Below, piece after piece: positions 8,983 through 17,684 of a DNA stretch of 64,000 nt. The DNA is from Amarobacillus sp046328225 (lineage in GTDB: Bacteria > Chloroflexota > Dehalococcoidia > Tepidiformales > Tepidiformaceae). Made by a program: the position numbers and the translations under genes. The stretch covers positions 1-64,000 of the forward strand of contig JAXLWZ010000008.1 in the NCBI GenBank assembly GCA_046328225.1. The letters run 5' to 3'. The notes under the pieces are model-generated. The model was given only the letters and a program-made list of their open reading frames with translations, was not told the DNA's origin and searched no databases. The first letter of the stretch is position 1. Every line of letters starts with the position of its first letter.

Positions 8983-9486
8983 GTGAAGCAGTATTCGGCG
9001 CCGCCCGCGCTGACCATCGACCCCAAGAAGACGTATTCGGCGACGATCGAGACGACGGCCGGCACGATGACGGCGGACCTGTTCGCGGGGGAAGCGCCGG
9101 CGACGGTGAACAACTTCGTGTTCCTCGCCCGGGATGGCTACTACGGCGACGTCATTTTCCACCGGGTAATTAGCGGCTTCATGATCCAGGGCGGCGATCC
9201 GACGGGGACGGGCCGCGGTGGCCCGGGCTACCGCTTCGCGGACGAGCCGGTGAAGCGCCCCTACGCGCGCGGCACGCTCGCCATGGCGAACGCCGGCCCG
9301 AACACGAACGGCAGCCAGTTCTTCATCATGCACGCGGATTACCCGCTGCCCCCGAACTACACCATCTTCGGGAAGCTGACGGCGGGCGAGGACGTGCTCG
9401 ACGCCATCGCGGGGGCGCCCACGGGGGCGCAGGACCGCCCGGTGGCGCCGGTGACCATCAGCAGCGTGAGCATCACCGAGGAGTAA
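8983..9486 (+). CDS. Cyclophilin-type peptidyl-prolyl cis-trans isomerase
   Basis: A 167-residue cytoplasmic cyclophilin; no signal peptide is visible. The catalytic core is clear: FHRVISGFMIQGGDPTGTG (catalytic Arg), NTNGSQFFI, and the TIFGKLTAGEDVLDAI strand near the C-terminus. The start was taken as GTG 8983, because GGAGG lies just upstream (8974-8978) and the residues before it look non-coding; an upstream GTG at 8923 is the alternative. Confidence 0.93.
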   Translation: MKQYSAPPALTIDPKKTYSATIETTAGTMTADLFAGEAPATVNNFVFLARDGYYGDVIFHRVISGFMIQGGDPTGTGRGGPGYRFADEPVKRPYARGTLAMANAGPNTNGSQFFIMHADYPLPPNYTIFGKLTAGEDVLDAIAGAPTGAQDRPVAPVTISSVSITEE

Positions 9487-9513
9487 CGCCGCTCCGGACA
9501 CAGCGAGCGCGCG

Positions 9514-9545
9514 AGGGGGTTCCGAAACACCGGGGCCCCTTTTTC
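9514..9545 (+). terminator. Probable terminator after the cyclophilin gene
   Basis: An imperfect hairpin (AGGGG paired with CCCCT, with an inner CCG/CGG) is followed by TTTTTCG 30-60 nt after the cyclophilin stop. The internal loop makes this a moderate call. Confidence 0.5.
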
Positions 9546-9551
9546 GTGTGC

Positions 9552-10892
9552 TCAGTCGGCGTCGACGGCGTCGCCCAGGAGGTGGGCGCGGGCTTCGGCC
9601 ACGAGATAGAGTGAGCCGGTGATGAGGACGAGGTCGTCCGGGCCGGCGTGGGAAAGGGCCGTATCGAGGGCGTCGGCGATGTTGGGTTCGGAGACGGCGG
9701 CGGGTCCGAAGAAGCCCATCTCCGTCACCATGGCCATGGGCTCGTAGGCGCGGGGACTGTCGAAGCCGGTGCAGATGATGAGGTCGGCGAAGCGGGCGAG
9801 CTTGTAGCCGATGGCCTGCACGTCCTTGTCGCGCATCGTGCCGACGATGAGGAAGCAGCGCTTCCAGCGGAAGTATTCCTTGATGGCGATCGCGAGGGCG
9901 GCGGCGCTTTCGCCGTTGTGGGCGCCATCGGCGAGGATGAGCGGCTTCTGCCCCATGACCTCCAGGCGGCCGGGGACACGGGTGCGGGCGAGACCATCGG
10001 CGATGGCCTGGTCGCTGATGGTGTGGCCACGGCCGCGCAGGGCATCGGCGACGGCGACGGCCGTGGCGGCGTTTTCGACCTGGTGGCGGCCGAGCATGGG
10101 GGTGCGGAGTTCGCGCGTGCCGTGCGGGCCGTGCAGGCGGAAAGACTGGCCGAAAGGGAACTTCTCCAGCACCTCGGCTTCGTAGAGCGCACCGACCTCG
10201 ATGAGATCGGTGCCCAGGTCGTCGCAGCGGCGGCGAATGACCTCAGCCGCGGCGGGATCGCGCTGGGCGGCCATGACGCAGACGCTGTTGGGCTTGATGA
10301 TGCCGGCCTTGTCGCGGGCGATCTCTTCGCAGGTGTTGCCGAGGATGGCGGTGTGTTCGAGCGAGATCGGGGTGATGACGGAGACGTCGACGGTGTCGAA
10401 GACGTTCGTGGTATCGAAGGTGCCGCCGAGGCCGACTTCGACCACCTGCCAATCGACCGGGCGGGCCTGGGCGCGCGTCAGCCAGAAGAACAGCGCGGTC
10501 ATGATGCCGAAGGTACTGACGTTGCCGTTGGCGCCTTCGTTTTCGGAGGCGACGGCCGGGCAGATGGCCTCGAGGCCGGCCGCGAACTCCTCGCGCGAGA
10601 CGGCGTGGCCGTCGATGGCGATGCGTTCGGTATAGGAGTGCAGGTGCGGGCTGGTGAAGAGGGAGGTGGAGTTGCCCTGCCAGCGAAGGATGCCCTCGAT
10701 CATCGCGGAGGTGCTGCCCTTGCCCTTGGAGCCTGTTATGTGGACCGTGTTCCGGCCGCGCTGGGGGTAATCAAGACGGGCGAGCAGGGAGCGCATCGAT
10801 TCCAGGCTCATCGCCGGGTCGGCGGAGCGCTGGACACCGCGTTCGAGGTCGGTGAAGGAAAGCAGGCAGTCGATGGCGGCGCGGTAATCCAC
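9552..10892 (-). CDS. folC: Folylpolyglutamate synthase / dihydrofolate synthase
   Basis: FolC ligates glutamate to folates (and to dihydropteroate when bifunctional) using ATP. Visible are the Mur-ligase-like P-loop TGSKGKGSTSAMI, the SPHLHSYTERI block, the central EVGLGGTFDTTN and ISLEHTAILG motifs, and the C-terminal LADGAHNGESA domain. GTG 10892 is favoured because the protein begins VDYRAAIDCLLSF, as in the family, and a TACAAT hexamer ends 6 nt before it (leaderless); a TTG at 10958 would add 22 unlikely residues. It is divergent from the CoA-transferase gene. Confidence 0.93.
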   Translation of the reverse strand: MDYRAAIDCLLSFTDLERGVQRSADPAMSLESMRSLLARLDYPQRGRNTVHITGSKGKGSTSAMIEGILRWQGNSTSLFTSPHLHSYTERIAIDGHAVSREEFAAGLEAICPAVASENEGANGNVSTFGIMTALFFWLTRAQARPVDWQVVEVGLGGTFDTTNVFDTVDVSVITPISLEHTAILGNTCEEIARDKAGIIKPNSVCVMAAQRDPAAAEVIRRRCDDLGTDLIEVGALYEAEVLEKFPFGQSFRLHGPHGTRELRTPMLGRHQVENAATAVAVADALRGRGHTISDQAIADGLARTRVPGRLEVMGQKPLILADGAHNGESAAALAIAIKEYFRWKRCFLIVGTMRDKDVQAIGYKLARFADLIICTGFDSPRAYEPMAMVTEMGFFGPAAVSEPNIADALDTALSHAGPDDLVLITGSLYLVAEARAHLLGDAVDAD

Positions 10893-10898
10893 GCGGGC

Positions 10899-10904
10899 AT
10901 TGTA
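10899..10904 (-). promoter_or_regulatory. -10 hexamer (TACAAT) of leaderless folC
   Basis: TACAAT on the minus strand is followed by 6 nt and then the GTG start; no ribosome-binding site is present. Confidence 0.55.
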
Positions 10905-10987
10905 GGGGCGGAGCCAGTGGTGGGCGCGCCGCTGCCCGTAGCGGGAACGTGCGTACAATCTCGGGCCACGAACGAGGAGGAATGGGG

Positions 10988-12280
10988 ATGAAGGTTGTCG
11001 AGCACACGGGACCGCTGGCGGGCGTGGTGGTCCTGGAATTCACGCAGATCATCGCGGGGCCGTTCTGCTGCCAACTGCTTTCGGACATGGGCGCTTCGGT
11101 GACGAAGTTCGAGCCGATCGGCGGCGAACCGTGGCGGGCGGGCGGCGTGCCCATCGTGCCGACGGAATCGCGCGTGTACATCGGCCTGAATCGCGGGAAG
11201 CGCTGCGTGGAGATGGACCTGCGGCAGCCGGAGGCGCGCGCCATCGTGCACAAGCTCATCCCCGAAGTGGACGTGGTGGTCATCAACTACCGGCCGGGCG
11301 TGGCGGAGGCGCTGGGCATCGACTACGAGACGCTGCGCGCGATCAATCCGCGGCTCATCTACTGCGAGAACACGGCGTACGGGCGCACGGGGCCGCTCTC
11401 GCGGGCGGGCGGCTACGACATTGTCGTGCAGTCGTTCACGGGGCTGATGGCGGGCGAAGCGAAGATGCAGGGCGACGTGCCGACGTACATCTACCCGGCG
11501 ATCGCGGACTTCGCGACGGGGATGCAGATGGCGAGCTCGATCTCGGCGGCGCTGTTCGCGCGCACCCGCACGGGCAGGGGCCAGCGCATCGACAGCACCA
11601 TGCTCGCGACGGCGCTTTCGATGCAGACGATGAGCTTCAACTGGATCGACATGATCGACGACGAGGTGCTGCCGGCGCTCTTGAGCGAGCTGAAGCAGGC
11701 ACGTTCGCAGCAGAAGTCGTTCGAGGAGCAGCTCGCGATCAAGGGGAAGTACCGCCCGGCGGCCGCGGCGAACGTGTACTACCGCGTGTACCAGACGGCG
11801 GACGGCTTCGTGACCATCGGGGCGCTGAGCCCATCGCTCCGGGACAAGGTGGTCGCGGCGACGGGCATCAAGGACCCACGGCGCACCGGCGAAGGCCAGT
11901 GGGTGATGCAGCTCGATTCGTTCGGGCCGGCCGAGCAGGAGGCGCTGGTGGCGCAGGCCGAAGGCATCCTTCGCGGCAAATCGACGGACGAGTGGATGGA
12001 GATCTTCACGCGCCATGGCGTGCCGGCCGGGCCGTTGAACTTCATGGAGGAGCTATTCGACCACCCGCAGACAGCGGCGAACGGGCTGACGGTCGAGGTC
12101 GAGCACGCGATCCTGGGGCACATGCGCATGGTCGGCCCTGCGTTCCAGATGTCGGACACGCCGCTCGCGGCGCAGGGCGCGAGCCCGACGCTGGGCGCTC
12201 ACACGGACGAGGTGCTCGCGGAGGCGGGCCTCGACGATGGATCGATCGCGTCGCTGCGGGCGAAGGGCGTCATCGGCTAG
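10988..12280 (+). CDS. CaiB/BaiF (class III) CoA-transferase
   Basis: A 430-residue CoA-transferase that moves CoA between carboxylic acids by way of a catalytic Asp. The N-terminal Rossmann part shows LEFTQIIAGPFCCQLLSDMGA and a KFE pair; the catalytic region reads GGYDIVVQSFTGLMAGE. The RIDSTMLATALS segment and C-terminal PLNFMEELFDHPQ are also typical. The substrate is unknown. ATG 10988 was preferred over ATG 10982 because GGAGG at 10976-10980 gives 7-nt spacing. It stands alone, flanked by divergent folC and a downstream terminator. Confidence 0.9.
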   Translation: MKVVEHTGPLAGVVVLEFTQIIAGPFCCQLLSDMGASVTKFEPIGGEPWRAGGVPIVPTESRVYIGLNRGKRCVEMDLRQPEARAIVHKLIPEVDVVVINYRPGVAEALGIDYETLRAINPRLIYCENTAYGRTGPLSRAGGYDIVVQSFTGLMAGEAKMQGDVPTYIYPAIADFATGMQMASSISAALFARTRTGRGQRIDSTMLATALSMQTMSFNWIDMIDDEVLPALLSELKQARSQQKSFEEQLAIKGKYRPAAAANVYYRVYQTADGFVTIGALSPSLRDKVVAATGIKDPRRTGEGQWVMQLDSFGPAEQEALVAQAEGILRGKSTDEWMEIFTRHGVPAGPLNFMEELFDHPQTAANGLTVEVEHAILGHMRMVGPAFQMSDTPLAAQGASPTLGAHTDEVLAEAGLDDGSIASLRAKGVIG

Positions 12281-12307
12281 CGAGGCGACGCGGCAGCATG
12301 GAACCGG

Positions 12308-12327
12308 AGGGCCCGTTCGCGGGCCCT
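12308..12327. terminator. Bidirectional terminator
   Basis: A perfect 8-bp stem AGGGCCCG/CGGGCCCT around a TTCG tetraloop lies between the converging CoA-transferase and CNNM-type genes. Confidence 0.75.
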
Positions 12328-12351
12328 TCCTGCGTATCGAGCGGCGGCGGG

Positions 12352-13692
12352 TCAGACGGTGGCAGCGGCGGCGGGCTCGCCCTGGCCCATCTTCACGACG
12401 AGCACGCGGTCGACGCGACGCCCATCCATGGCCATGACGCGGAACTGGTAGCCCGGCACATCGACGCGGTCACCGGCGTGGGGGATGCGGCCGAGGCGGG
12501 CCATGATGAAGCCGCCGACGGTGTCGTAGTCCTCGTCGGCGAGTTCGGCGCCGGTGGCGTCCTCGACATCGGCGATGAGGGCGAGGCCGCTGAGGAGGAG
12601 GTTGCCCGTGGGGAGGGGGCGTACGGTATCGGCGGGCTGCCCGGAGCGTCCGCCAAGCCAGCGGCCGAGCAGGCGATAGAGGACTTCGTCGGCGGTGAGG
12701 ATGCCGCTGGTGCCGCCGTGCTCGTCGACGAGGACCACGATCTGCACCTGGCGCGCGCGCATGGCGGCGACGGCGACTTCGACGCTGACGGACTCGGGGA
12801 TGGCGACCACCGGGCGGACGAGTGAGCGCCAGCCGCCTTCGCCCCTGCGCACGAGCGCGAGCAGGTCCTTGGCGTCGATGATGCCGAGGATGTGGTCGAG
12901 GTCCTCTTCGTAGACCGGATAGCGGGTGTGCTGGTGCCGCTCGACGAGGTTGAGGACTTCCTCCAAGGAGTCGGTGGCATCGATCGCGACGAGTTCGGTA
13001 CGGGGGACCATGATCTGGTCGGCCTGGATGGCGCTGAACTCGAGGGCACGGCGGGCGAGCAGGAGCTCGGAGGTGGAGAGCAGCCCGGCGCGGGCGCTCG
13101 CTTCGATGACGAGTTCGAGCTCCTCCGGCTCGAGGGTTTCTTCCTCGCCGCCGGAGGTCTTGACGCCGAAGGGCAGGACGGCGAGGCGGCCGGCACGGTT
13201 CAGGGCCCAGACGGCCGGCCCAAGGATTCGCGCGAACACCGACACGGGTGGCGCGACCCAGAGGGCCACGCCTTCGGTCTTCGCCAGCGCGAGCGACTTC
13301 GGGGCGAGCTCTGCGAAGACGATGACCAGTGTCGTGACGAGGGCGAAGGCGACGACGGTGGCGATGATGTGGGCGGCGGTCTCGCCGGCGATTTCGCCAA
13401 GGGAGGCATCGATCGGGGGTTCGACGATGCCGGCGAGGACGGGTTCGCCCAACCAGCCGAGGGCGAGGCCGGCCATGGTGATGCCGAGCTGCGTGGCCGC
13501 GATCGAACGGTCGAGGTGCTGGAGGGTCCCGAGCAGGAGGCGGGCGCGGCCGAGGCCGGAGGTCGCGAGCTGCTCGACGCGCGAACGGCGAACGGCGACG
13601 AACGCGAATTCGGCCGCGACGAAAAGCGCGTTGATGGCGATGAGGACGACGACGGCGGTCAGTCCAATCGCGACCGCCCAACCTTCAGACAC
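12352..13692 (-). CDS. CNNM/CorC-type (hemolysin-C family) membrane protein with CBS pair
   Basis: A 446-residue integral membrane protein. The N-terminal DUF21/CNNM domain (~1-190) has four hydrophobic segments and the NALFVAAEFAFVAVRRSRVE signature. A CBS-domain pair follows (~205-330; VPRTELVAID, then TRYPVYEEDLDHILGIIDAKDLL). The C-terminal ~90 residues form the CorC_HlyC domain (GNLLLSGLALIADVE, YDTVGGFIMARLGRIP). Members are linked to Mg2+/Co2+ or Na+ transport; the hemolysin name is historical. The start is GTG 13692, six nt after TACGAT; longer in-frame extensions upstream are non-coding in character. Confidence 0.9.
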   Translation of the reverse strand: MSEGWAVAIGLTAVVVLIAINALFVAAEFAFVAVRRSRVEQLATSGLGRARLLLGTLQHLDRSIAATQLGITMAGLALGWLGEPVLAGIVEPPIDASLGEIAGETAAHIIATVVAFALVTTLVIVFAELAPKSLALAKTEGVALWVAPPVSVFARILGPAVWALNRAGRLAVLPFGVKTSGGEEETLEPEELELVIEASARAGLLSTSELLLARRALEFSAIQADQIMVPRTELVAIDATDSLEEVLNLVERHQHTRYPVYEEDLDHILGIIDAKDLLALVRRGEGGWRSLVRPVVAIPESVSVEVAVAAMRARQVQIVVLVDEHGGTSGILTADEVLYRLLGRWLGGRSGQPADTVRPLPTGNLLLSGLALIADVEDATGAELADEDYDTVGGFIMARLGRIPHAGDRVDVPGYQFRVMAMDGRRVDRVLVVKMGQGEPAAAATV

Positions 13693-13698
13693 GGGCCC

Positions 13699-13704
13699 AT
13701 CGTA
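13699..13704 (-). promoter_or_regulatory. -10 hexamer (TACGAT) of leaderless CNNM-type gene
   Basis: Minus-strand TACGAT, then 6 nt, then GTG 13692. No ribosome-binding site is present. It lies back to back with the promoter-like hexamer of the divergent phosphatase gene. Confidence 0.5.
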
Positions 13705-13754
13705 ACAGGCGATCCCGGGGACGTGCGTCGCAAGCGCGCCTTCGGGCCAGGGGC

Positions 13755-13760
13755 GATACT
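13755..13760 (+). promoter_or_regulatory. -10-like hexamer (GATACT) of leaderless phosphatase gene
   Basis: GATACT followed by exactly 7 nt and ATG 13768, with no ribosome-binding site. The same hexamer and spacing recur before the gene at 42869. Confidence 0.5.
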
Positions 13761-13767
13761 GACGCGC

Positions 13768-14592
13768 ATGAACGACGCTGAGGAACGAAGGCTCGCCGGC
13801 GAGCTGCGCGCGCTGGCGGAGGAGATCGCACGGGAGGCGGGCGAGCTGCTGCGCGATCGCGCCGGGGACGTGCGCACTGAGGTCGGGACGAAGTCGACGG
13901 TGACGGACATGGTGACCGAGGTGGACCGCGAATCCGAGCTGCTCATCAGCCGCCGGCTGCTCGCCGCGCGACCGGGTGACGGGCTGACAGGCGAGGAGGG
14001 CACGGCGCGGGTTTCGACGACGGGCGTGCACTGGGTGTGCGACCCGCTCGATGGCACGACGAATTACCTCTATGGCGTTCCCGCGTACGGGGTGAGCATC
14101 GCCGCGGAGCTGGAGGGCAGGGTGCTGGCGGGGGCGGTGTTCGATGCGCGGCACGGGGAGATGTTCTCGGCCGCCCGTGGGCTGGGCGCGACGCGGGATG
14201 GTGCCGCGATCCGGGTGAGCGGGCTCGCGGACCTTTCGATGGCGCTCGTGGGCACCGGGTTCGGGTATCTGCCCGCGCGGCGGGCACACCAGGGGCGCAT
14301 CACGGCCTACGTGCTGCCGCAGGTGCGGGACATCCGGCGCGCGGGCTCCGCGGCGCTGGATCACTGCTGGGTCGCGTGCGGGCGGCTCGATGCCTACTAC
14401 GAGCAGGGCGTGCAGCAGTGGGACTTCGCCGCGGGCGCGCTCATCGTGGAAGAGGCGGGCGGGCGCGTCGGCGGGTTCGTGCAAGGGCCGCTGGCAGGGA
14501 TGCGCCTCGCGACGAACGCGGCCCTGTACGCACCGCTCGAAGCGCTCATTGAGGAGGCGGAGGCGCGCGCGCCGCGGGCCGGCGGCGGCTGA
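13768..14592 (+). CDS. Inositol monophosphatase family protein
   Basis: A 274-residue Mg2+/Li+-sensitive-type sugar phosphatase. Metal-binding motifs are present in order: the GEEG-type motif (DGLTGEEGTA, ~70-79), DPLDGTTNYLYGVP (~92-105), and a C-terminal QWDFAAGALIVEEAGG. Members hydrolyse inositol-1-phosphate, fructose bisphosphate or similar substrates; the actual one cannot be told. The stop overlaps the start of the glycerate kinase gene (TGATG), so the two are probably co-translated. Confidence 0.92.
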   Translation: MNDAEERRLAGELRALAEEIAREAGELLRDRAGDVRTEVGTKSTVTDMVTEVDRESELLISRRLLAARPGDGLTGEEGTARVSTTGVHWVCDPLDGTTNYLYGVPAYGVSIAAELEGRVLAGAVFDARHGEMFSAARGLGATRDGAAIRVSGLADLSMALVGTGFGYLPARRAHQGRITAYVLPQVRDIRRAGSAALDHCWVACGRLDAYYEQGVQQWDFAAGALIVEEAGGRVGGFVQGPLAGMRLATNAALYAPLEALIEEAEARAPRAGGG

Positions 14593-15674
14593 TGCGCGTC
14601 CTGGTCGCTCCGCAGGAGTTCAAGGGGACGCTGGCGGCCGAGGAGGCCGCGGACGCGATCGCGGCGGGCATCGCGCGGGTTCGGCCGGACTGGGAGATCG
14701 ACCGGTTGCCGATGAGCGACGGCGGCCCCGGGTTCCTCGACGCCCTGCGGCGAGCGGTGCGCAACGACACGCACGCCGAGGTGGTGCGCGACGCGCTCGG
14801 CAGGCCCGTGCTGGGGCGCTACCTCTCGTTGCGCGGGCGCTCGGCGGCGGTCGTCGAGGCGGCGCAGGCGAACGGGCTCATGCACATGGCGGCGGACGAA
14901 CGGGACGCGTTGCGCGCCGATACGTTCGGGGTGGGCGAACTGCTGCTGGCGGCCATGCGCCATCGCCCGACGACGTTGCTCATCGGTGTCGGTGGAAGCG
15001 CGACCACGGACGGCGGGGCGGGGATGGCACGTGCGCTCGGGGCACGGCTCCTGGACCGGGAGGGCGGAACCGTCACGGCCGGAGGCGGCGGGCTCGCGCT
15101 GCTCGATCATATTGAATGGAAGCGGCCCGAGGCGTTCGCGACCGTGGACGTCGTGGTGGCGACGGATGTCGTGAACCCGCTGACGGGCCCGAACGGCGCG
15201 GCGCACGTGTTCGGACCGCAAAAAGGGGCCACGCCGGAGCAGTGCGTCGCGCTGGACGCGGCACTCGCGCGGTTCGCGGCCGTCGTGCGGCGCGACCTTG
15301 GGGTCGAGCTCGAGCAGGTGCCGGGTGCGGGCGCAGCGGGCGGGCTCGCGGCCGGGCTGATCGCGTTCCTCGGCGCCCGGGTCGCGAGCGGGTTCGACGT
15401 GGTCGCGGAGGCGGCGCACCTGCGGGCGCGGCTTCGCGAAGCCGACGTCGTGGTCACGGGCGAGGGCAGCTTCGATAGCCAGTCGTTGCAGGGCAAGGTG
15501 ACGGGCCGAATCCTGGAGCTCGCGGCTGAGGCCGGGAAGCCGTGCACCGTGCTCGCGGGTCGCGCGCCGGGCGGTGGTGCGCGCACGCTGGACGAAGTCG
15601 AGGCGGACGGCGCGCGGCGGATGAGCCAGGCCGCGGCCGCGCTGGAAGCGCTCGCGGCGCGGTGGGCCGGGTAG
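14592..15674 (+). CDS. Glycerate kinase (GlxK/GarK family)
   Basis: A 360-residue kinase that phosphorylates D-glycerate, probably to 2-phosphoglycerate. It starts with the family N-terminus (MRVLVAPQEFKGTLAAEEAA; the usual text is DSFKGSLSA) and has MSDGGPGFLDAL (usually SDGGEG), LIGVGGSATTDGGAGMARALG and VVTGEGSFDSQSLQGK. The lid and C-terminal parts are complete. Coupled to the phosphatase gene by a one-base overlap, it may act on a phosphatase-derived or photorespiration-like glycerate; that link is inference. Confidence 0.92.
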   Translation: MRVLVAPQEFKGTLAAEEAADAIAAGIARVRPDWEIDRLPMSDGGPGFLDALRRAVRNDTHAEVVRDALGRPVLGRYLSLRGRSAAVVEAAQANGLMHMAADERDALRADTFGVGELLLAAMRHRPTTLLIGVGGSATTDGGAGMARALGARLLDREGGTVTAGGGGLALLDHIEWKRPEAFATVDVVVATDVVNPLTGPNGAAHVFGPQKGATPEQCVALDAALARFAAVVRRDLGVELEQVPGAGAAGGLAAGLIAFLGARVASGFDVVAEAAHLRARLREADVVVTGEGSFDSQSLQGKVTGRILELAAEAGKPCTVLAGRAPGGGARTLDEVEADGARRMSQAAAALEALAARWAG

Positions 15675-15693
15675 TTCCCAGTTCCCGGTTCCC
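15673..15693. repeat. Heptameric short tandem repeat (AGTTCCC type)
   Basis: Three 7-bp units (AGTTCCC, AGTTCCC, GGTTCCC), with a fourth decayed unit AGGAGCC, start at the glycerate kinase stop codon in the space between two converging genes. Confidence 0.65.
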
Positions 15694-15731
15694 AGGAGCC
15701 AGTGGGGTTACCCCGGTTCGCGCGACGTGAA

Positions 15732-16781
15732 TCAGCGGCGGCGCGGCCAACCCATGATCATCCCGGCGGCGAGCAGCGTGAGCGCGAGGATTACGAGCCC
15801 GGGGACGTAACGGCCCCCGTGCCCGGGCGCGAGCATCCCCGACCCTGTGACCGGCGGCAGCGGCGTCGGCGAAGCCAGGCCACCGGGGTCGATGCTCGGT
15901 GTGGGCGTGGTGCCGGGTACCGGTGTGGCCGTCGAGAGGCCGGTGTTGTCGGTCTGGCGCGTGGCGGTGCTCGCTGGCGCGGTGGGGGGTTCGCCGGGCA
16001 CAGTCGTGCGCGTGGCCGTCGGCGTCGCCGTGGGGGTAGCGGTCTCGAGCGTGAGCGGGTTCGTCGCCGTCACGGACGGTGAGGGGGACGGGCCGGGACC
16101 GGGGCCGCGCACGACCTCGATCTCGTAGTTCGTCTGTTCGTTGGCGGACTGGAGGACCGTGAGGAAGAGCGGGCACACCATCGTGCCGCCGACGGGGATG
16201 GTGTAGCGCATGCCGCCGGACGCGACGGTGTCGCCGCCGGATTCGACGCAGAGGGCCGCGATGGTGGCTTCGTCGGGGCCGCCGGCGACGATGTCCAGGT
16301 CGCTGAGCGCGCAGCCGGCGGTGTCGCAGGCGAAGATCTCGCCGCCATCAAGGCCGCCGAGCTGGACCTGGATGGGATTCGTGCCGATGTTCGTGACGCC
16401 CAGGAAGAAGACGCAGCCGGCATAGGGATAGCCGTGCGTGACCTGCAACGACATGCCCGTCTGGGTGAAGGACGCGGAGCAGATGACGATGGGCGGCATC
16501 GGCCCCCGCGGCGGCGTCAGGTCGGCGCCGCCATAGCGGTAGGTCGAGAGCCCCGTCGAGAGCGGCATGGCATCGAACGAGACGATTTCGTAGCCAGCCC
16601 CGGAAGCGGGCGCGGCAAGGGACGTGGAGCCGGCGGCGAAGGTGGTGGTGTTGGCGCGGGTGTAGAGGCGCCATTCCGCGGTCGGGCTCGCGGCGCGGCC
16701 GCTGCCGGCGGTGCCCACGAACACGAGCACGGCGGAGAGGATGACCCCCGCCAGCAGGATGAATCGTACGTTCCGGAACAT
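15732..16781 (-). CDS. Secreted surface protein with TP-rich linker and sortase-like C-terminal anchor
   Basis: Last gene of surface operon 1; 349 residues. A Sec signal/anchor is at ~5-28. The extracellular domain (~30-225) contains GYPYAGCVFFLGVTNIGTNP, the same cysteine/beta-strand motif as the TasA-like proteins upstream in the operon. Then a long Thr/Pro/Ala linker (~230-300), LPPVTGSG, a hydrophobic helix (~325-343) and terminal RRR: the layout of an LPXTG-type sorting signal, although the motif is non-canonical (PPVTG). The start is ATG 16781 after GGGAGGGG. It is probably the cell-anchored member of the module. No sortase gene lies in the window. Confidence 0.7.
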   Translation of the reverse strand: MFRNVRFILLAGVILSAVLVFVGTAGSGRAASPTAEWRLYTRANTTTFAAGSTSLAAPASGAGYEIVSFDAMPLSTGLSTYRYGGADLTPPRGPMPPIVICSASFTQTGMSLQVTHGYPYAGCVFFLGVTNIGTNPIQVQLGGLDGGEIFACDTAGCALSDLDIVAGGPDEATIAALCVESGGDTVASGGMRYTIPVGGTMVCPLFLTVLQSANEQTNYEIEVVRGPGPGPSPSPSVTATNPLTLETATPTATPTATRTTVPGEPPTAPASTATRQTDNTGLSTATPVPGTTPTPSIDPGGLASPTPLPPVTGSGMLAPGHGGRYVPGLVILALTLLAAGMIMGWPRRR

Positions 16782-16817
16782 CACGCCCCTCCCGGTCCCT
16801 GCCCTGTTCGTCATGCG

Positions 16818-17684
16818 CTATTTCACCGGCGTGGGGATGTCGAAGGTGCCGCCGGGCCCCGTTCGCGGCGTGGGCGTCAGTCGCGGTGTGGGCGTGGCGG
16901 TGGGCTTCGTGGTCGGGGTCTTCGTGGGCTGCGACGCGACGCCGCCGTTGCCGCCGGTCCCACCGCCACCGGTGGTCACCGACGGGCCCGGCGTGGGCGT
17001 GGCGTCCGTCGCATCGGGGTCGCCGTCGACACCATCAAATACCGAGGATGGTCCGTCGTTCGCGGCAAGACCGGCGCCGGAGACACAGGCGACCGGCTTC
17101 GGGACGGTCACGAGGCCGGCATCGATCATGTCCTGGCCGTTGCCGGCGTGAATGATGGCGTGCACCTGTTCGGTGGGAACGCCGGTGCCGGCGACGGTGA
17201 AGCTGAAGGTGACGTTGGTGAACGGCCCGGCGCCGACGGTGCTGTTCGCATCCCACTTGACCTGGTATTCGCCGGGCTTGTCCTTCGGGTTGTAGGTCCA
17301 GTTCGCCGGTTGGGTGTGCGCTGTGACCGTATCGACGGGCTTGAAGCAGACGGGGAGGGCGAAGAACGAGAGCTCCTTGTTCGCGCATTCGGGCGAGCCG
17401 TTCTTATCGCCGCCGCCGTTGAGTTTGTAGGTGAAGGTCGTGCTGCCAGTGGGGCCTGAGCCCGTGGTCGTGACGGTCGCACCGGTGACCGTGAGCGGCT
17501 TGCAGGCGAAGGCCCCGGTCATGACGGACGAGCCGATGGTGAGGGTTTCGCTCCAGAGCGTGGTGGCGGGGGCGATCTGCGAAAAGCCGAACATGAGAAG
17601 GCCGGCGGCGAGCATCAACGGCGCGGCGAGGCGGCTCGCGCGGCGTGCGTTCTTGCGGACGGCGCGGCGAAGGTGGTGCATCAT
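16818..17684 (-). CDS. Secreted protein with SipW-like signal, TP-rich linker and TPRTGPGG tail
   Basis: A 288-residue protein. After a basic N-terminus, a hydrophobic segment leads into TLWSETLTIGSSVMTG, which resembles the ALWYEDLQLTANVSTG of the TasA-like proteins in the operon, so it is a likely SipW-type substrate. A cysteine-containing beta domain (~45-200) follows, then a Gly/Thr/Pro linker, and it ends in PTPRTGPGGTF plus seven residues. The RTX protein of operon 2 has nearly the same tail. The ATG overlaps the upstream peptidase stop (ATGA) behind GGGGAGG. I do not recognise a functional family. Confidence 0.65.
   Translation of the reverse strand: MMHHLRRAVRKNARRASRLAAPLMLAAGLLMFGFSQIAPATTLWSETLTIGSSVMTGAFACKPLTVTGATVTTTGSGPTGSTTFTYKLNGGGDKNGSPECANKELSFFALPVCFKPVDTVTAHTQPANWTYNPKDKPGEYQVKWDANSTVGAGPFTNVTFSFTVAGTGVPTEQVHAIIHAGNGQDMIDAGLVTVPKPVACVSGAGLAANDGPSSVFDGVDGDPDATDATPTPGPSVTTGGGGTGGNGGVASQPTKTPTTKPTATPTPRLTPTPRTGPGGTFDIPTPVK

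Noticed and set aside
12352..14484. Minus-strand frame extending the CNNM-type gene far upstream to 14484
   Set aside because: The extension overlaps the clear inositol-phosphatase gene on the other strand, is Arg/His/Pro-rich and lacks domains; the conserved N-terminus begins at 13692.
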